From contig NW_026622808.1 in the NCBI RefSeq assembly GCF_023065955.2, forward strand, positions 42,854,475 to 42,918,474: a stretch of 64,000 nt of DNA, read 5' to 3'. The notes beneath the pieces were generated by a model, which saw only the letters and a program-made list of their open reading frames with translations, made no database searches and was not told where the DNA came from. This document shows positions 10,703 through 20,550 of the stretch, piece by piece; positions within the stretch are counted from its first letter, which is position 1, and each line of letters begins with the position of its first letter. The DNA comes from Ursus arctos (lineage: Eukaryota > Chordata > Mammalia > Carnivora > Ursidae). The position numbers were made by a program, and so were the translations under genes.

Positions 10703-10830
10703 ATATAGTTATGGGTTGACTTGTGTTCCTCAGAAAGATATTTTGACGTCTTAACCCCCAGAATCTGAGAATGTGACCTTATTTGGAAATACATTTGCAG
10801 ACGTAGTCAAGTTAAGATAAGGTTACACAC
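10703..10830 (+). repeat. MLT1-type LTR, 5' part, sense
   Basis: Sense 5' end of the same LTR type: 'gttatgggttgacttgtgtt', 'cttaacccccagaatctgag', 'aatgtgaccttatttggaaa', 'gcagacgtagtcaagttaag'. It stops about where the antisense part at 10,079-10,465 stops in LTR coordinates, so the two partition one LTR. Confidence 0.8.
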
Positions 10831-10867
10831 ATACACAGATATATATTTACATATTACATAATAATTA

Positions 10868-11690
10868 GTGCCCTCTAACTTTCTATCCTGGTTATTCCTT
10901 CTCTATCCCCATCCTGCCCAGAGACATCCAAGCAAGAAAACTGGGATTTCTCCCTTGAGGGCTCCTTTTCACCACCTGGCTGATTCTGTCTCATTAATAT
11001 CTCTCATTTCAAGCCCTCCTTCCAGCCTTCTTGGGCTGTGCTTGAGTCCAAGCACTCATTATCTCTTACCTGCACCACTGCAATCACTTACTAATTAGTC
11101 CCCTGGCATCCAGTCTTGACCCCTGAAATCCATCACTTTCAGGATAGCTAGAGTTATTTATATAAAATGCAAATCAGATATGTTGCCCTGCTGCGTACAA
11201 TTCTGCCTTGCCTCCCTCCCCTCCAGTCCTTCAATCCATACATCCCACCCTCATTACCTGCCCTACCCATCCCTTCAGCCTTATCTCTTGCCTCTCCTTG
11301 CCTTCAACACTAAACTACTAACATCAGTGGATTGCAGATCCTGGGTCACACTTCTTTTCCTCAGCTCTGCTAGTCCTCTACCAGGAATGTCCTGCTTCTG
11401 CCTAACTTATGAACCTTCAGGATATATTCCAGGTGGGCATGTCCTCCACGAAGCCTCTCTATCCCAAGCAAAACAAAGTGTTTTTCATATGTGTGACCAG
11501 AGCACCTTGAGTACACTGCTCTCTTATACTTTTCCATATATATTAAATAGCAAATTCTGTCTGTCTTTCTGTCTGTAACCACTTGAACGATGAATGCCAT
11601 ATATTTTAAACCATGTATCTGTAGCATCTACCCCAGTCCCTGGCACAAAGTAGGTGCTAAAGAAATGTTGGTTGAGTGAACAAAGGAAGA
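10868..11690 (+). repeat. L2 LINE, long 3' segment
   Basis: A long sense L2 with 'aagaaaactgggatttctcc', 'ctgcaccactgcaatcactt', 'gtcccctggcatccagtctt', 'aaatgcaaatcagatatgtt', 'tgccttcaacactaaactac', 'catgtcctccacgaagcctc' and the end 'cctggcacaaagtaggtgct' followed by an AATG-like end. The frame at 11,180-11,578 (132 codons) is a remnant of, or chance frame in, the L2 ORF2 region; it lacks a complete domain. Confidence 0.85.
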
Positions 11691-11795
11691 TATACTTTAT
11701 TATTCAAGAATTTCCACAAACTGTTAATTAACAAAAGAACAGATGACCATTTAGTTTTATTTTAATAACATCACAAAACACTTATTTTATATAGA

Positions 11796-12015
11796 CCAGA
11801 GTTTCTCAAGCTTGGCACTACTGACACTTGGGCCAGATAATTCCTTGTTGTAGGAGCTGTCCTGAGCATTATAAGATATTTAGAAGCATCACTGGCCTCT
11901 ACCTATAGACACACCAGTAGTTCCTAGTCTCTGTGACAACCAAAATGTCTATAAACATTGTCAAATATCCCCGGGAGGGGAAGGGAAGAAAAATCAGCCC
12001 CAATTCAGAAGCACA
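11796..12015 (-). mobile_element. MER5A-type hAT-Charlie DNA transposon
   Basis: Antisense MER5A in full order: 'gagtttctcaagcttggcac', 'gggccagataattccttgtt', 'ggagctgtcctgagcattat', 'catcactggcctctacc', 'tgacaaccaaaatgtctata' and 'gtcaaatatccccgg'. Confidence 0.88.
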
Positions 12016-12167
12016 AGTATAGACTGATGTTCAATATATATTTTGATTTCATAACACCTGTAATAGCAGGAATTCCCATAACATTTCATTTGGTCCCTTG
12101 GGGTATCAATTATCATTTGTAAGAGTAAATCTGCCATAGTTTATCATATGTTTTTAAAGGCACTTAA

Positions 12168-12385
12168 GGGGCACTTGGGTGACTCAGTTGGTTGAGTGTT
12201 CAACTTTTGATTTCAAATTGGGTCTTGATCTGAGGATGGTGGGATCAAGCCCTGCATCAGCCTCTGAGCCCAGCAGGGAGTCTGCTTCTCTCCCTCTCCC
12301 TCTGCCCCTCCCCCTGCTCACACTCTCCCTCTCTCTAAAATAGATGGATGAATCTCTAAATACATACATACATACATATACACAC
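12168..12385 (+). mobile_element. Can-SINE, older subfamily
   Basis: Head 'gggcacttgggtgactcagt', 'gttcaacttttgatttcaaa', body 'tccctctccctctgcccctc' and a tail turned into an ATAC repeat (12,357-12,380). Duplications 'aaaggcacttaa' at 12,156-12,167 and 'aaaggcatttaa' at 12,386-12,397. Confidence 0.92.
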
Positions 12386-12603
12386 AAAGGCATTTAAATC
12401 AGCTGTATGTTAAACTTTTAGGTTTTTCGAACATAATTATCTTGTAAAAAGATGAGATCATGTCATTTATTATTCTATAAAAATGTAGGTTTGTTTTTTT
12501 AGAATATAATATAAAACATAATTTTAATTTGAATGATATTCTTCTCTAGCTATGAGAAAAGGAAGAAGGGAGAGAAGGAGGAGAGGAGAGAGGATCGTTT
12601 TAC

Positions 12604-12713
12604 TGTATTATTTTTCTTTCTTCAAGTAAGCTCTACACCCAACATGGGGCTTGAACTCATAGCCTTGAGATCTAGAGTTGCAAGATGCACCAACTGAGCC
12701 AACCAGGCACCCC
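12604..12713 (-). mobile_element. Can-SINE-related short element, antisense
   Basis: Short antisense form: T-rich start, 'aagtaagctctacacccaac', 'atggggcttgaactcatagc', 'accaactgagccaaccaggc'. This is the monomeric tRNA-like head with little body. Flanking 'agagaggat-nn-tttta' sequences on both sides are a plausible duplication. Confidence 0.82.
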
Positions 12714-12724
12714 AAGAGAGGATT

Positions 12725-13004
12725 ATTTTAATCCAAAAGAATTTAGGGGGGAGTTTTTTTTATATTTACTCCCCATTTTATTTGCTCTCCACATGATTCT
12801 AATTTACTGTTATAGACCAGTGTGGTCAACATTAAATGAAGAGTAGTGAACTATGTTACACAGCCTGGTCAGGCAAAGGTCAATCCAATACCCTGGGTGA
12901 CAGACTTTGCAACATGTAAAGTAGTCTACTATTCATAAACACACCAAACATGAAAATTATACTAAAACATTTAAAAAATTCTGTGAATGAAAGGAAGTAC
13001 CTCC
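12725..13004. other. No feature recognised
   Basis: Nothing identifiable beyond AT-rich sequence. Confidence 0.3.
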
Positions 13005-13410
13005 TACGGGCCGGGAATTATGGACTTTTAAAAATGAGCCACACAGACATGATCTCTTTTCTCTGAAAGTGTATGGTCTAGTAAATGGAGATAAAAAATT
13101 AATGAAATGTCACACTTATGGGAGTATAATTAGCAACTGAATAAATAAATGCTATGAAGTAAAGTGATTAAGGAACATGATCTCAACTTGAGGAAGTGAC
13201 ACTTGAATTGAGACCTGAAGAAGAAATCTAAGGAATTAACCAAAACAGACAGAAGAAGAGTGGCTGAAGGTGGAGGGGACAGCATAAGTAGATGCCCTTG
13301 GCTAGAGGGAGCATGTCAGGGACTGAGTGAAGAGAAGAGTAGAGCTTAATGGAGCTGGGGGTATGGGGGAGGCCAGGGCAACCAGGCATGTTGGGCTGTG
13401 TTGAGAGCAG
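13005..13410 (+). repeat. Ancient mammalian repeat, family uncertain
   Basis: The order 'gagccacacagacatgatct', 'aataaatgctatgaagtaaa', 'gaggaagtgacacttgaatt', 'gagacctgaagaagaaatct' and 'ggctgaaggtggaggggaca' resembles a very common old interspersed repeat ('gtgacatttgagctgagacc'). I cannot fix the family name without a library search. Confidence 0.5.
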
Positions 13411-13529
13411 ATGGAAGGGTCATCAACTGATGCAGGTGGAAATCACTCTGGCTGTGGTGTGGAAAATGGATGGGTAAAGTATGCAGGGAGACCAGCATCT
13501 TGCCAACATCGACATTGTTATTGTTCCTT

Positions 13530-13893
13530 GAAAGCTCAGGCCAAAACTCCCTATTCTACAACATGGGTGAATCTTGAAAACATCATGCTAAGGGAAAGAA
13601 GCCAGTCACAAAAGGCCACATAGCTCATGATTCTATTTATAGGAAAAATCAAGATAGGCAAATCCATAAAAATAGAAAGTAGATGAGTGACCACCAGGGG
13701 ACACACTGAGAAGGGGTGGATGACTGCTAATGGGTACTGGGTTGCTTTATGGGGATATTAAAACGTTTTTGAATTAGATAGTGGTGATGGCTGCACAACT
13801 GTGTGAATATGCTGAAAGCCAATGAATTGAACTCTTTATAAGGGTGGATTTTATGGCATGTGAATTATATCTCAATAAAGCTATTACCAAAAA
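13530..13893 (+). repeat. L1 3' UTR fragment, sense
   Basis: Sense order: 'gggtgaatcttgaaaacatc', 'gccagtcacaaaaggccaca', 'gattctatttataggaaa', 'ggtgatggctgcacaactgt' and 'gaattatatctcaataaagc'. Old L1M-type 3' end with only a short A-rich tail. Confidence 0.82.
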
Positions 13894-14594
13894 ACCCCAA
13901 AAAAGCCTTCTTATTATGTCTTGGGAGAAACCAGGTTCTAAATTCCTAAGTAAAAACAAGGTTAAGAGTTGACTTTTTAATTCTTAATTTTAAAGTCATG
14001 TTCTTTAAAATGCTCCTTGCATTCTAAAATTCAATTAGCTGAAATGTAAGAAATATATTGAAATGGAGGCATTTAAACAAGAGCAGCTGATCAATGATTT
14101 AGAGAGAGCTCCATAATTCCCAAATCATAGTTTTTGTTAAGAAAAATTATAAAAGCACCAGCCACTGGGAATTAGATCAATTGGAATTTTACTATTTTGT
14201 CAATTCACTCAAATAGTGGATTTTAAATTTCTGCACGATTTTCATTTTCTACCCAGCCAGCCACTTAGCAGATATGTGATATCAATCTTGATTTCCAGCC
14301 TCAGCTTTCTCTATGAATTTAATGGGGGAAGTAATTGTGCAAGAATGTGTTTTAAAACACAAATCTCAACTACCCTATTATTACATTTACAGCTGATTAC
14401 CATGTGAATTGCTTCTATGACATGCAGAATATAACTAACACTGTTCTTTCAAGGGGTACAGTATAAAGTATAGGATACAAGGGATAACCTTTAATAATGA
14501 TGACACTGGCTAATATTTGTTTTTAAATTCAGATTTGCATTAAAATTATTATCTAGAAAAAATAACTAATGTGAGAGGTCACTTTCTACATCAG
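13894..14594. other. No feature recognised
   Basis: AT-rich, no repeat or exon signature seen. Confidence 0.4.
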
Positions 14595-15215
14595 GACTCT
14601 TTTTGGTATAAGTGACAGAAAATCCAACTCAAAACAATGTAAGCAAAAATTTAATTCAATAGCTTTCTTAACTGTAAAGTTCAAAGGTGGTGCTACCTTC
14701 AGGCACAGCTGGACTGGTTTTCTGTAAACTGTGAATTACAAATTTTCTGTAAATTTCCCCACTCACCAAACCCAAAGTCAGAAGGTATAGGAACCTTGCC
14801 CATTTAAGTCAGCCTTTGGAACAGAATCCAAATTGGTTTCATTTTTGTACTAGAGGTTGTCTGGTTTTCTGTAAATTGGTTTTATTTTCATGCTCAAGGT
14901 ATCTCTCCTGATGGCAAGATGGGAGCAGCAGCTCCTCCTTTCTCTCTGCCTGCATTCTTAGCAAAAGACTCATTGTGTCTCTTAGGTTCTAACCAAGCCA
15001 TGCGTTCAGTTTTGGACCAACCACCATAGCCAGCAGGACTGTGCATGTTGATTAACTCAGGCCTGTGTCATATGCTCAGCCTTGCAAGACAGAATCCCAC
15101 TCCAACCATACAGGGGGATAGGCATTGATGCAGGTATTGTTGCTAGGGGAAAAATAATAATAAAAATAATGGAGGCTGGCCCAGAAAATAACAAATGTCT
15201 GCCAAAGCTTCCAAC
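14595..15215 (-). repeat. Ancient interspersed repeat, possibly LTR-derived
   Basis: Recurrent mammalian sequence pattern: 'ggtataagtgacagaaaatc', 'caggcacagctgg', an internal 'tggcaagatgggagcagca' block, and 'ggaggctggcccagaaaata' near the end. It lacks coding potential. Frames at 15,057-15,386 on the minus strand are chance readings through it. Family and strand are uncertain. Confidence 0.45.
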
Positions 15216-15329
15216 TAAAAGATGGGCCAAGGACAGTGGGTGGGCAAACTGACAATAAGCTAGGAAGTTGAGAGGACCCCTCCTTGGGTATCTTCCTAGC
15301 TGACCACCCTTCTCTGCAAATGTCTCCAT

Positions 15330-15525
15330 TTGCCTTGTGGATTGAGCCAATACCTTCCAACTTGCCCCTCTGGATCCACTCTGCACCCTTCTAACTCACT
15401 TCTCTGTCTCTAGATTACAAGTTTCCAGAAGGCAAGGTCATAGCTATTATTTTTTTATCACTGGTGTCTGACACACACCTTTACATAGGTGCTAAGTACG
15501 TATCTGTTGAACATAGTTCTGAAAA
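15330..15525 (+). repeat. L2 LINE 3' end fragment
   Basis: 'attacaagtttccagaaggc', 'aaggtcatagctattatttt' and 'ataggtgctaagtacgtatc' follow the L2 3' order (gain of 'gtaggtgctcaataaatatt'). Confidence 0.6.
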
Positions 15526-15934
15526 AATATTCATGCCAAGCATTCCTCAAGATGGGACACTATCAAGGGGATTTCCTTAAGAGGAGGAAGATGAACTATG
15601 GCTATTGGATAATAGAGCCATAAGCAAGTCACCAGATGTGTTTCTCTCAAGAATATGGGTTAATAATTTTAAAACCACTTTAAGTATTATAGGAGACCCA
15701 CCCAGAAGAAGAAAAGAGAGAAAGGGGGGCAGAAAATTTATTTCAAGAAATAATAGCGGAAAAATTCCCTAATCTGGGGAAGAAAAATAGACATCCAGAT
15801 ACAGGAGGTACAGAGAACTCCCATCAAAATCCACAGAAGCAGGCCAACACCAAGACATACTGTAATTAAATTTACAAAACATAGCAATAAAGAAAAAGTC
15901 TTAAAAGCAACAAGACAAAAGAAGTCCCTAACTT

Positions 15935-15991
15935 GGGGCACCTGGCTCAGTCAGTTAAGCAGCTGCCTTCAGCTCAGGTCATGACTCCAGG
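15935..15991 (+). mobile_element. Can-SINE head only, no tail, in L1 ORF1
   Basis: Fifty-seven bases of tRNA-like head ('ggggcacctggctcagtcag' to 'gtcatgactccagg'). Body and poly(A) are absent, yet the 11-bp duplication 'gtccctaactt' is perfect at 15,924-15,934 and 15,992-16,002. The consensus head continues 'agggtcctgggatc', sharing 'gggtcc' with the right duplication, so later loss of body and tail through that microhomology is the simplest history. Confidence 0.88.
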
Positions 15992-15992
15992 G

Positions 15993-16367
15993 TCCCTAAC
16001 TTACAAGGGAAGACCCAGAAGGATAACTGCAGATTTTCCAACAGAAATTTGGCAAGCCAAAAGAAAATGGTATGATATATTCAATGTGCTGAATGGGAAA
16101 AATCTGCAGCCAAGAATACTATATCAAGCAAAGCTAAAATTCAGAATAGAAGGAGAGATAAAGAGTTTCCCAGACAAACAAAAACTAAAGGAGTTTGTGA
16201 CCACTAGACCAGCCCTGCAAGCAATACTAAAGAGACCCTTCGAGTGGAAAGGAAAGACCAAAAGTGATGAGAACAAGAAAGGAACAGAGAAAATTTCCAG
16301 AAACAAAACAAGTAATAAAACAATAAATATTGTTATGAGCAAAGAAATAGAGAGGAATAACACATAG
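15993..16367 (+). pseudogene. L1 ORF1 C-terminal domain remnant
   Basis: The frame reads from the SINE head at 15,933 into L1 ORF1 and stays open to 16,367 (144 codons in all, about 120 from L1). Recognisable ORF1p C-terminal-domain features are the R-I-T-A-D-F start, a W-Y-D-I-F segment, the L-Q-P-R-I-L-Y motif, E-I-K-S-F-P-D-K-Q-K-L and T-T-R-P-A-L. ORF1p is an RNA-binding trimeric chaperone in active L1. Here the coiled coil and RRM are missing and the N-terminus is SINE-derived, so it is a remnant with no expected product. Confidence 0.8.
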
Positions 16368-16388
16368 TAAACTGCCTTACAAATGTAG

Positions 16389-16492
16389 CATATTATTAAG
16401 AATACACTTGTCTGAAGGCAGATGCATATTCGTCAATTGTCATATTATTAAGAATACACTTGTCTGAAGGCAGATGCATATTTATCAATAAT
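16389..16492 (+). repeat. 52-bp tandem duplication inside L1
   Basis: Two adjacent 52-bp units start at 16,389 and 16,441. The first 42 bases of each are identical ('catattattaagaatacact' onwards); the last ten differ. It falls between L1 ORF1 and ORF2. Confidence 0.95.
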
Positions 16493-16499
16493 TACTATG

Positions 16500-17115
16500 A
16501 CTATAAAAGGACTAAACTCTCCAATCAAAAGACATAGGGTGTCAGAATGGATAAAAAGAAAAAAAAAGACGCATCTATATGCTGCCTACAAGACACTCAT
16601 TTTAGACCTAAAGACAGCTGCAGATTGAAAGTAAAGAAATGGAGAAACACTGATCATGCAAATGGGCATTGAAAGAAAGGTAGAGTAGCGATACTTACAT
16701 TGGACAAACTGGACTTTAAACCAAAGACTATAACAAGAGATGAAGAAGGCCATTATATCATAATAAAGGGGACAATCCATAAAGAAGATCTAACAATTGT
16801 AAATATTTATGCCCCTGACATGGGAGCATTCAAATATATAAAGCAAATCCATAACAAACATAAAGGAACTAAGTGATAATACAATAATAGTAGCAGACTT
16901 TAACACCCCCATTTATATCAATGAACAGATCATCTAAGCAGAAAATCAACAAAGAAACAATGGCTTTGAATGACACACTGGACCAGACGGACTTAACAGA
17001 TATATGCAGAACATTCTACCCTAAAGCAGCAGACTACACATTCTTTCCAAGTGCACATGGGACATTCTCCAGAATAGACCACATACTAGGTCACAAAACA
17101 GGCCTCAACAAGTAG
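16500..17115 (+). pseudogene. L1 ORF2 endonuclease-domain remnant
   Basis: DNA matches the apurinic/apyrimidinic-type endonuclease at the ORF2 start: 'ccaatcaaaagacatagggt', 'atatgctgcctacaagacac', 'attatatcataataaagggg'. The frame at 16,921-17,115 keeps S-A-H-G-T-F-S-R-I-D-H-I-L-G-H, the C-terminal endonuclease motif containing the S-x-I-D-H residues. Several stops and frameshifts upstream (for example TAG at 17,113) destroy the domain. Confidence 0.82.
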
Positions 17116-17729
17116 AAAAAGACTGAGATCATATCATGCATATTTTCTGACCACAATGCTATGAAACTTGGAGACAACTACAAGAAAAAATTTGGAAAGA
17201 CCACAAATACATGGAGGTTAAACAACATGCTACCTAACAATGAATGGGCCAACCAGCAAATCAAAGAAGAAATAAAAAAATACATGGAAACACATGAAAA
17301 TAAAAACACAATGGTCCAAAACCTTTGGAATGCAGCAGAAGCAGTCCTAAGAGGGAAGTATATAGCAATACAGGCCTACCTTAAGAAGTAAGAAAAAACC
17401 TCAATTAAACCACCAAACCTTATACCTAAAGGAACTAGGAAAAGAATAACAAATGAAGCGTAAAGCCAACAGAAAAAGGGAAATACTAAAGATCAGAGCA
17501 GAAATAAATAACATAAAAACTAAAAAAACCAATAGAAGAGATCAATGAAACCAGAAGCTGGTTTTTTGAAAAAATTAATAAAATTGATAAAACCCTAGCT
17601 AGAATTATCAAAAAGAAAAGAAAAAGGACCCAAATAAATAAAATCACAAATGAGAAAGGAGAAATAACAACCAAACACCACAGAAATACAATTACAAGAG
17701 AATATAATACAAAACTATATGCCAACAAA

Positions 17730-18137
17730 TTGGACAACCTGGAAGAAATGGATAAATGCCTAGAAACATATAAACTACCAAAACTGAAACAGAAAGAAAT
17801 AGAAAACTTGAACAGACCAATAACCAGTAAAGAAATTGAATCAGTAATGAACAGACCAATAACCAGTAAAGAAATTGAATCAGTAATCAAAAATCTTCCA
17901 GGGCCAGATGGCTTTGTAGGTGAATTCTACCAAACATTTAAAGAAGAGTCAATACCTATGCTTCTCAAACTATTCCAAAAACAGAAATGGAAGGAAAACA
18001 TCCAAATTCATTCTATGAGGCCTGCATTTACCCTGATACCAAAACCAGACAAAGACTCCACTAAAAAAGAGAACGACAGGCCAATATCCCTGATGAACAT
18101 GAATGCAAAAACTCTCAATAAAATACTAGCAAATTGA
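17730..18137 (+). pseudogene. L1 ORF2 reverse-transcriptase N-terminal remnant
   Basis: An open 135-codon stretch covering the start of the RT domain: the [10 protein letters not shown] segment (duplicated), L-P-G-P-D-G-F, then T-L-I-P-K-P-D-K-D and N-D-R-P-I-S-L-M-N, which are RT motifs 1 and 2 of L1. It ends at a TGA in I-L-A-N-stop, where intact copies continue R-I-Q. One part of the broken ORF2 in the long L1. Confidence 0.88.
17811..17888 (+). repeat. 39-bp in-frame tandem duplication in L1 ORF2
   Basis: Two units, 17,811-17,849 and 17,850-17,888, identical except for the last base. They translate as [13 protein letters not shown] and the same with a final I. The 13-codon length keeps the reading frame. 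Confidence 0.96.
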
Positions 18138-18587
18138 ATCCAATGATACATTAAAAGAATCATTCACCATGATCAAGTGGGATTTATTCCTGGGTTGCAA
18201 GGGTGGTTCAATAGTCACAAACCAATCAATGTGATATATCACATTAATAAAAAAAAAAAGGATAAGAACCATATGATCCTCTCAATAGATGCAGAAAAAG
18301 CATTTAACAAAGTACAACATCTATACATGTGAAAAGCCTCAACAAAGTAGGGTTTGAGGGAAGAGATATCAACATAATAAAGGCCATATGTGGAAAACCT
18401 ACAGCTAACATCATCCTCAATGCAGAAAAACGGAGAGTTTTCCCTCTACGATCAAGAAAAAGACGGGGATGTCCATTCTGACCACTGTGATTTAACATAG
18501 TACTAGAAGTCCGAGCCATCAGCAATCAGATAATAAAAATAAATAAAAGGCATTCAAATTGGCAAGAAAGAAGCAAAACTTTCACTA

Positions 18588-18854
18588 ATTCCAGACAGCA
18601 TGATGCTCTATACAGAAAACCCAAAGGACTTCACCAAAGAGTTTCTAGAACTGATATACGAATTCAGGAAAGTTGCAGGTTACAAAATCAACGTACAGAA
18701 ATCTGTTGCATTTCTATATATGAATAATAAAACAGTGGAAAGAGAAGCTAAGGAATCAATCCCATTTACAATTGCACCAAAAACCATAAGATACCTAGGA
18801 ATAAACCTAATCAAAGAGGTAAAAATCTGTACTCTGAAAACTATAAAACACTGA
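18588..18854 (+). pseudogene. L1 ORF2 reverse-transcriptase catalytic-region remnant
   Basis: The open stretch from 18,600 reads M-M-L-Y-T-E-N-P-K and continues to G-Y-K-I-N-V-Q-K-S and Y-L-G-I-N-L, the RT motifs that follow the catalytic aspartates. The four codons just before (18,588-18,599) are ATT CCA GAC AGC, giving I-P-D-S where L1 RTs have FADD. One metal-binding Asp is replaced by Ser, so this copy would be RT-dead even without its stops. Confidence 0.85.
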
Positions 18855-19328
18855 TGAAAGAAACTGAAGATGACACAAAGAAATGGAAAGTCATTCCATG
18901 TTTATGGGTCTGAAGAACAAATATTGTTAAAATGTCTATACTACTCAAAGCAATCTACACATTTAATGTAACCTCTATCAAAATGCCAACAGCATTTTTC
19001 ACAAAGCTAGAATAAACAAGCCTAAAATTTGTATGGAACCACAAAAGACCACGAATAGTCAAAGCAACCTTGAAAAAGAAAAGCAAAGCTGGAGGCATCA
19101 CAATTCCAGACTTCAAGTTATATTACAAAGCAACCGTGATCAAGACAGTATAGTACTGGCACAAAAACAGACACCTAGGTCAATGGAATAGAACAGAAAA
19201 CCCAGAAATGAACCCACAATTATACGCTCAATTAATCTTCAACAAAGCAGGAAAGAATATCCAATGGAAAAAAAGACAGTCTCTTCAACAAATGGTGTTG
19301 GGAAAACTGGACAGCTACATGCAAAAGA

Positions 19329-19622
19329 ATGAAACTGGACTACTTTATTACACCATACGCAAATATAAATTCAAAATGGATTAAAGACCTAAATGTGAGA
19401 CAGGAAACCATTAACAACTTAGAGGAGGACATAGGCAGTAACATATTTGACATCAGCTGTAGCAACATTTTTCTAGATATGCCTCCTGAGGCAAGGGAAA
19501 CAAAAGCAAAAATAAACTATTGGGACTTCATCAAGGTAAAAAGCTTCTGTACAGTGAAGGAAACAATCAAGAAAACTAAAAGGCAACCTATGGAATGGGA
19601 GGAGATACTTGCAAAAGTCTGA
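19329..19622 (+). pseudogene. L1 ORF2 C-terminal segment remnant
   Basis: A 97-codon stretch downstream of [21 protein letters not shown], then [19 protein letters not shown]. The same region is visible on the minus strand in the copy at 45,773-45,967. Frame broken on both sides. Confidence 0.82.
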
Positions 19623-20157
19623 TAAAGGGTTAGTATTCAAAATCTATAAAGACCTTATAAAACTCAAAACCCAAAAAACAAATAATCCAGTTAAAAAATG
19701 AGCAGAAGACATGAATAGACATTTCTCCAAAGAAGACATACAGATGGCCAACAGACACATAAAAGATGCTCAACATCACTCATCATCAGGAAATACAAGT
19801 CAAAACTATAATGAGATATCACCTCACACCAGTCAGAATGACTAAAACTAACCACATAAGAAACAACAAGTGTTGGTGGAGGATGTAGAGAAAGGAAAAC
19901 CCTCTTACACTGTTGGTGGAAATGCAAACAGGTGCAGCCACTCTGGAAAACAGTATGGAGGTTCCTCAAAAAGTTAAAAAATGGAGCTATCTTGTGATCC
20001 AGCAATTGTACTACTAGGTATTCACCCAAAAAATACAAAAATACTGATTCAAAGGAATACATGCACCCCAATGTTTACAGCAGCATTATCAACAATAGCC
20101 AAATTATGGAAAGAGCCCAAATGTCCATCGACTGATGAATGGATAAAGATGTGGTAT

Positions 20158-20174
20158 ACACACACACACACACC
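20158..20174 (+). repeat. (CA)n microsatellite in L1
   Basis: A short pure AC/CA run replaces the usual L1 sequence 'gtggtatacacacacaatgg' near the ORF2 end. Confidence 0.9.
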
Positions 20175-20550
20175 CTAGACTACTATTCAGCATTAAAAAA
20201 TGGAGTGAGAGAGTATTATGCTAAGTGAAATAAGTCAGTCAGAGAAAAACAAATACCATATGATTTCACTCCTATGTGGAATTTAAGAAACAAAACAAAT
20301 GATCATAGGAGAAAAAGAAGATAGAGGCAAACCAAGAAACAGACTCTTAACTATAGAAAATGAGCTGATGGTCACCAGAGTGGAGGTGGGTGGGAGGATG
20401 GGTTAAATAGGCGACGGGGATTAAGGAGGGCACTTGTGAGGAGCACCAGGTATTGTATGTAAGTGCTGAATCACGAAATTGTACACCTGAAACTAATATT
20501 ACATTGTATGTTAACTAACTGGTATTTAAATAAAAACTTTTAAAAAACCC

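Larger units (their letters stand above)
15665..20550 (+). mobile_element. Long, inactive L1 LINE (partial ORF1, ORF2, 3' UTR)
   Basis: A single sense L1 lacking its 5' UTR and the start of ORF1. In order it shows the ORF1 C-terminal part (to 16,365), an intergenic stretch, the ORF2 endonuclease region (about 16,500-17,115), reverse transcriptase (about 17,890-18,700), the C-terminal region (to about 20,140), a 3' UTR with a G-rich tract (20,381-20,420) and an A-rich end at 20,530-20,550. Stops and frameshifts break ORF2 into at least seven frames. The RT motif usually read FADD is I-P-D-S at 18,588-18,599, so the catalytic Asp pair is lost. A weak 'ttaagta' pair at 15,679 and 20,555 may be the target duplication. 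It is moderately old and cannot mobilise itself. Confidence 0.93.

Noticed and set aside
11180..11578. 132-codon plus-strand open frame, possibly a gene
   Set aside because: Lies wholly within a long L2 LINE segment.
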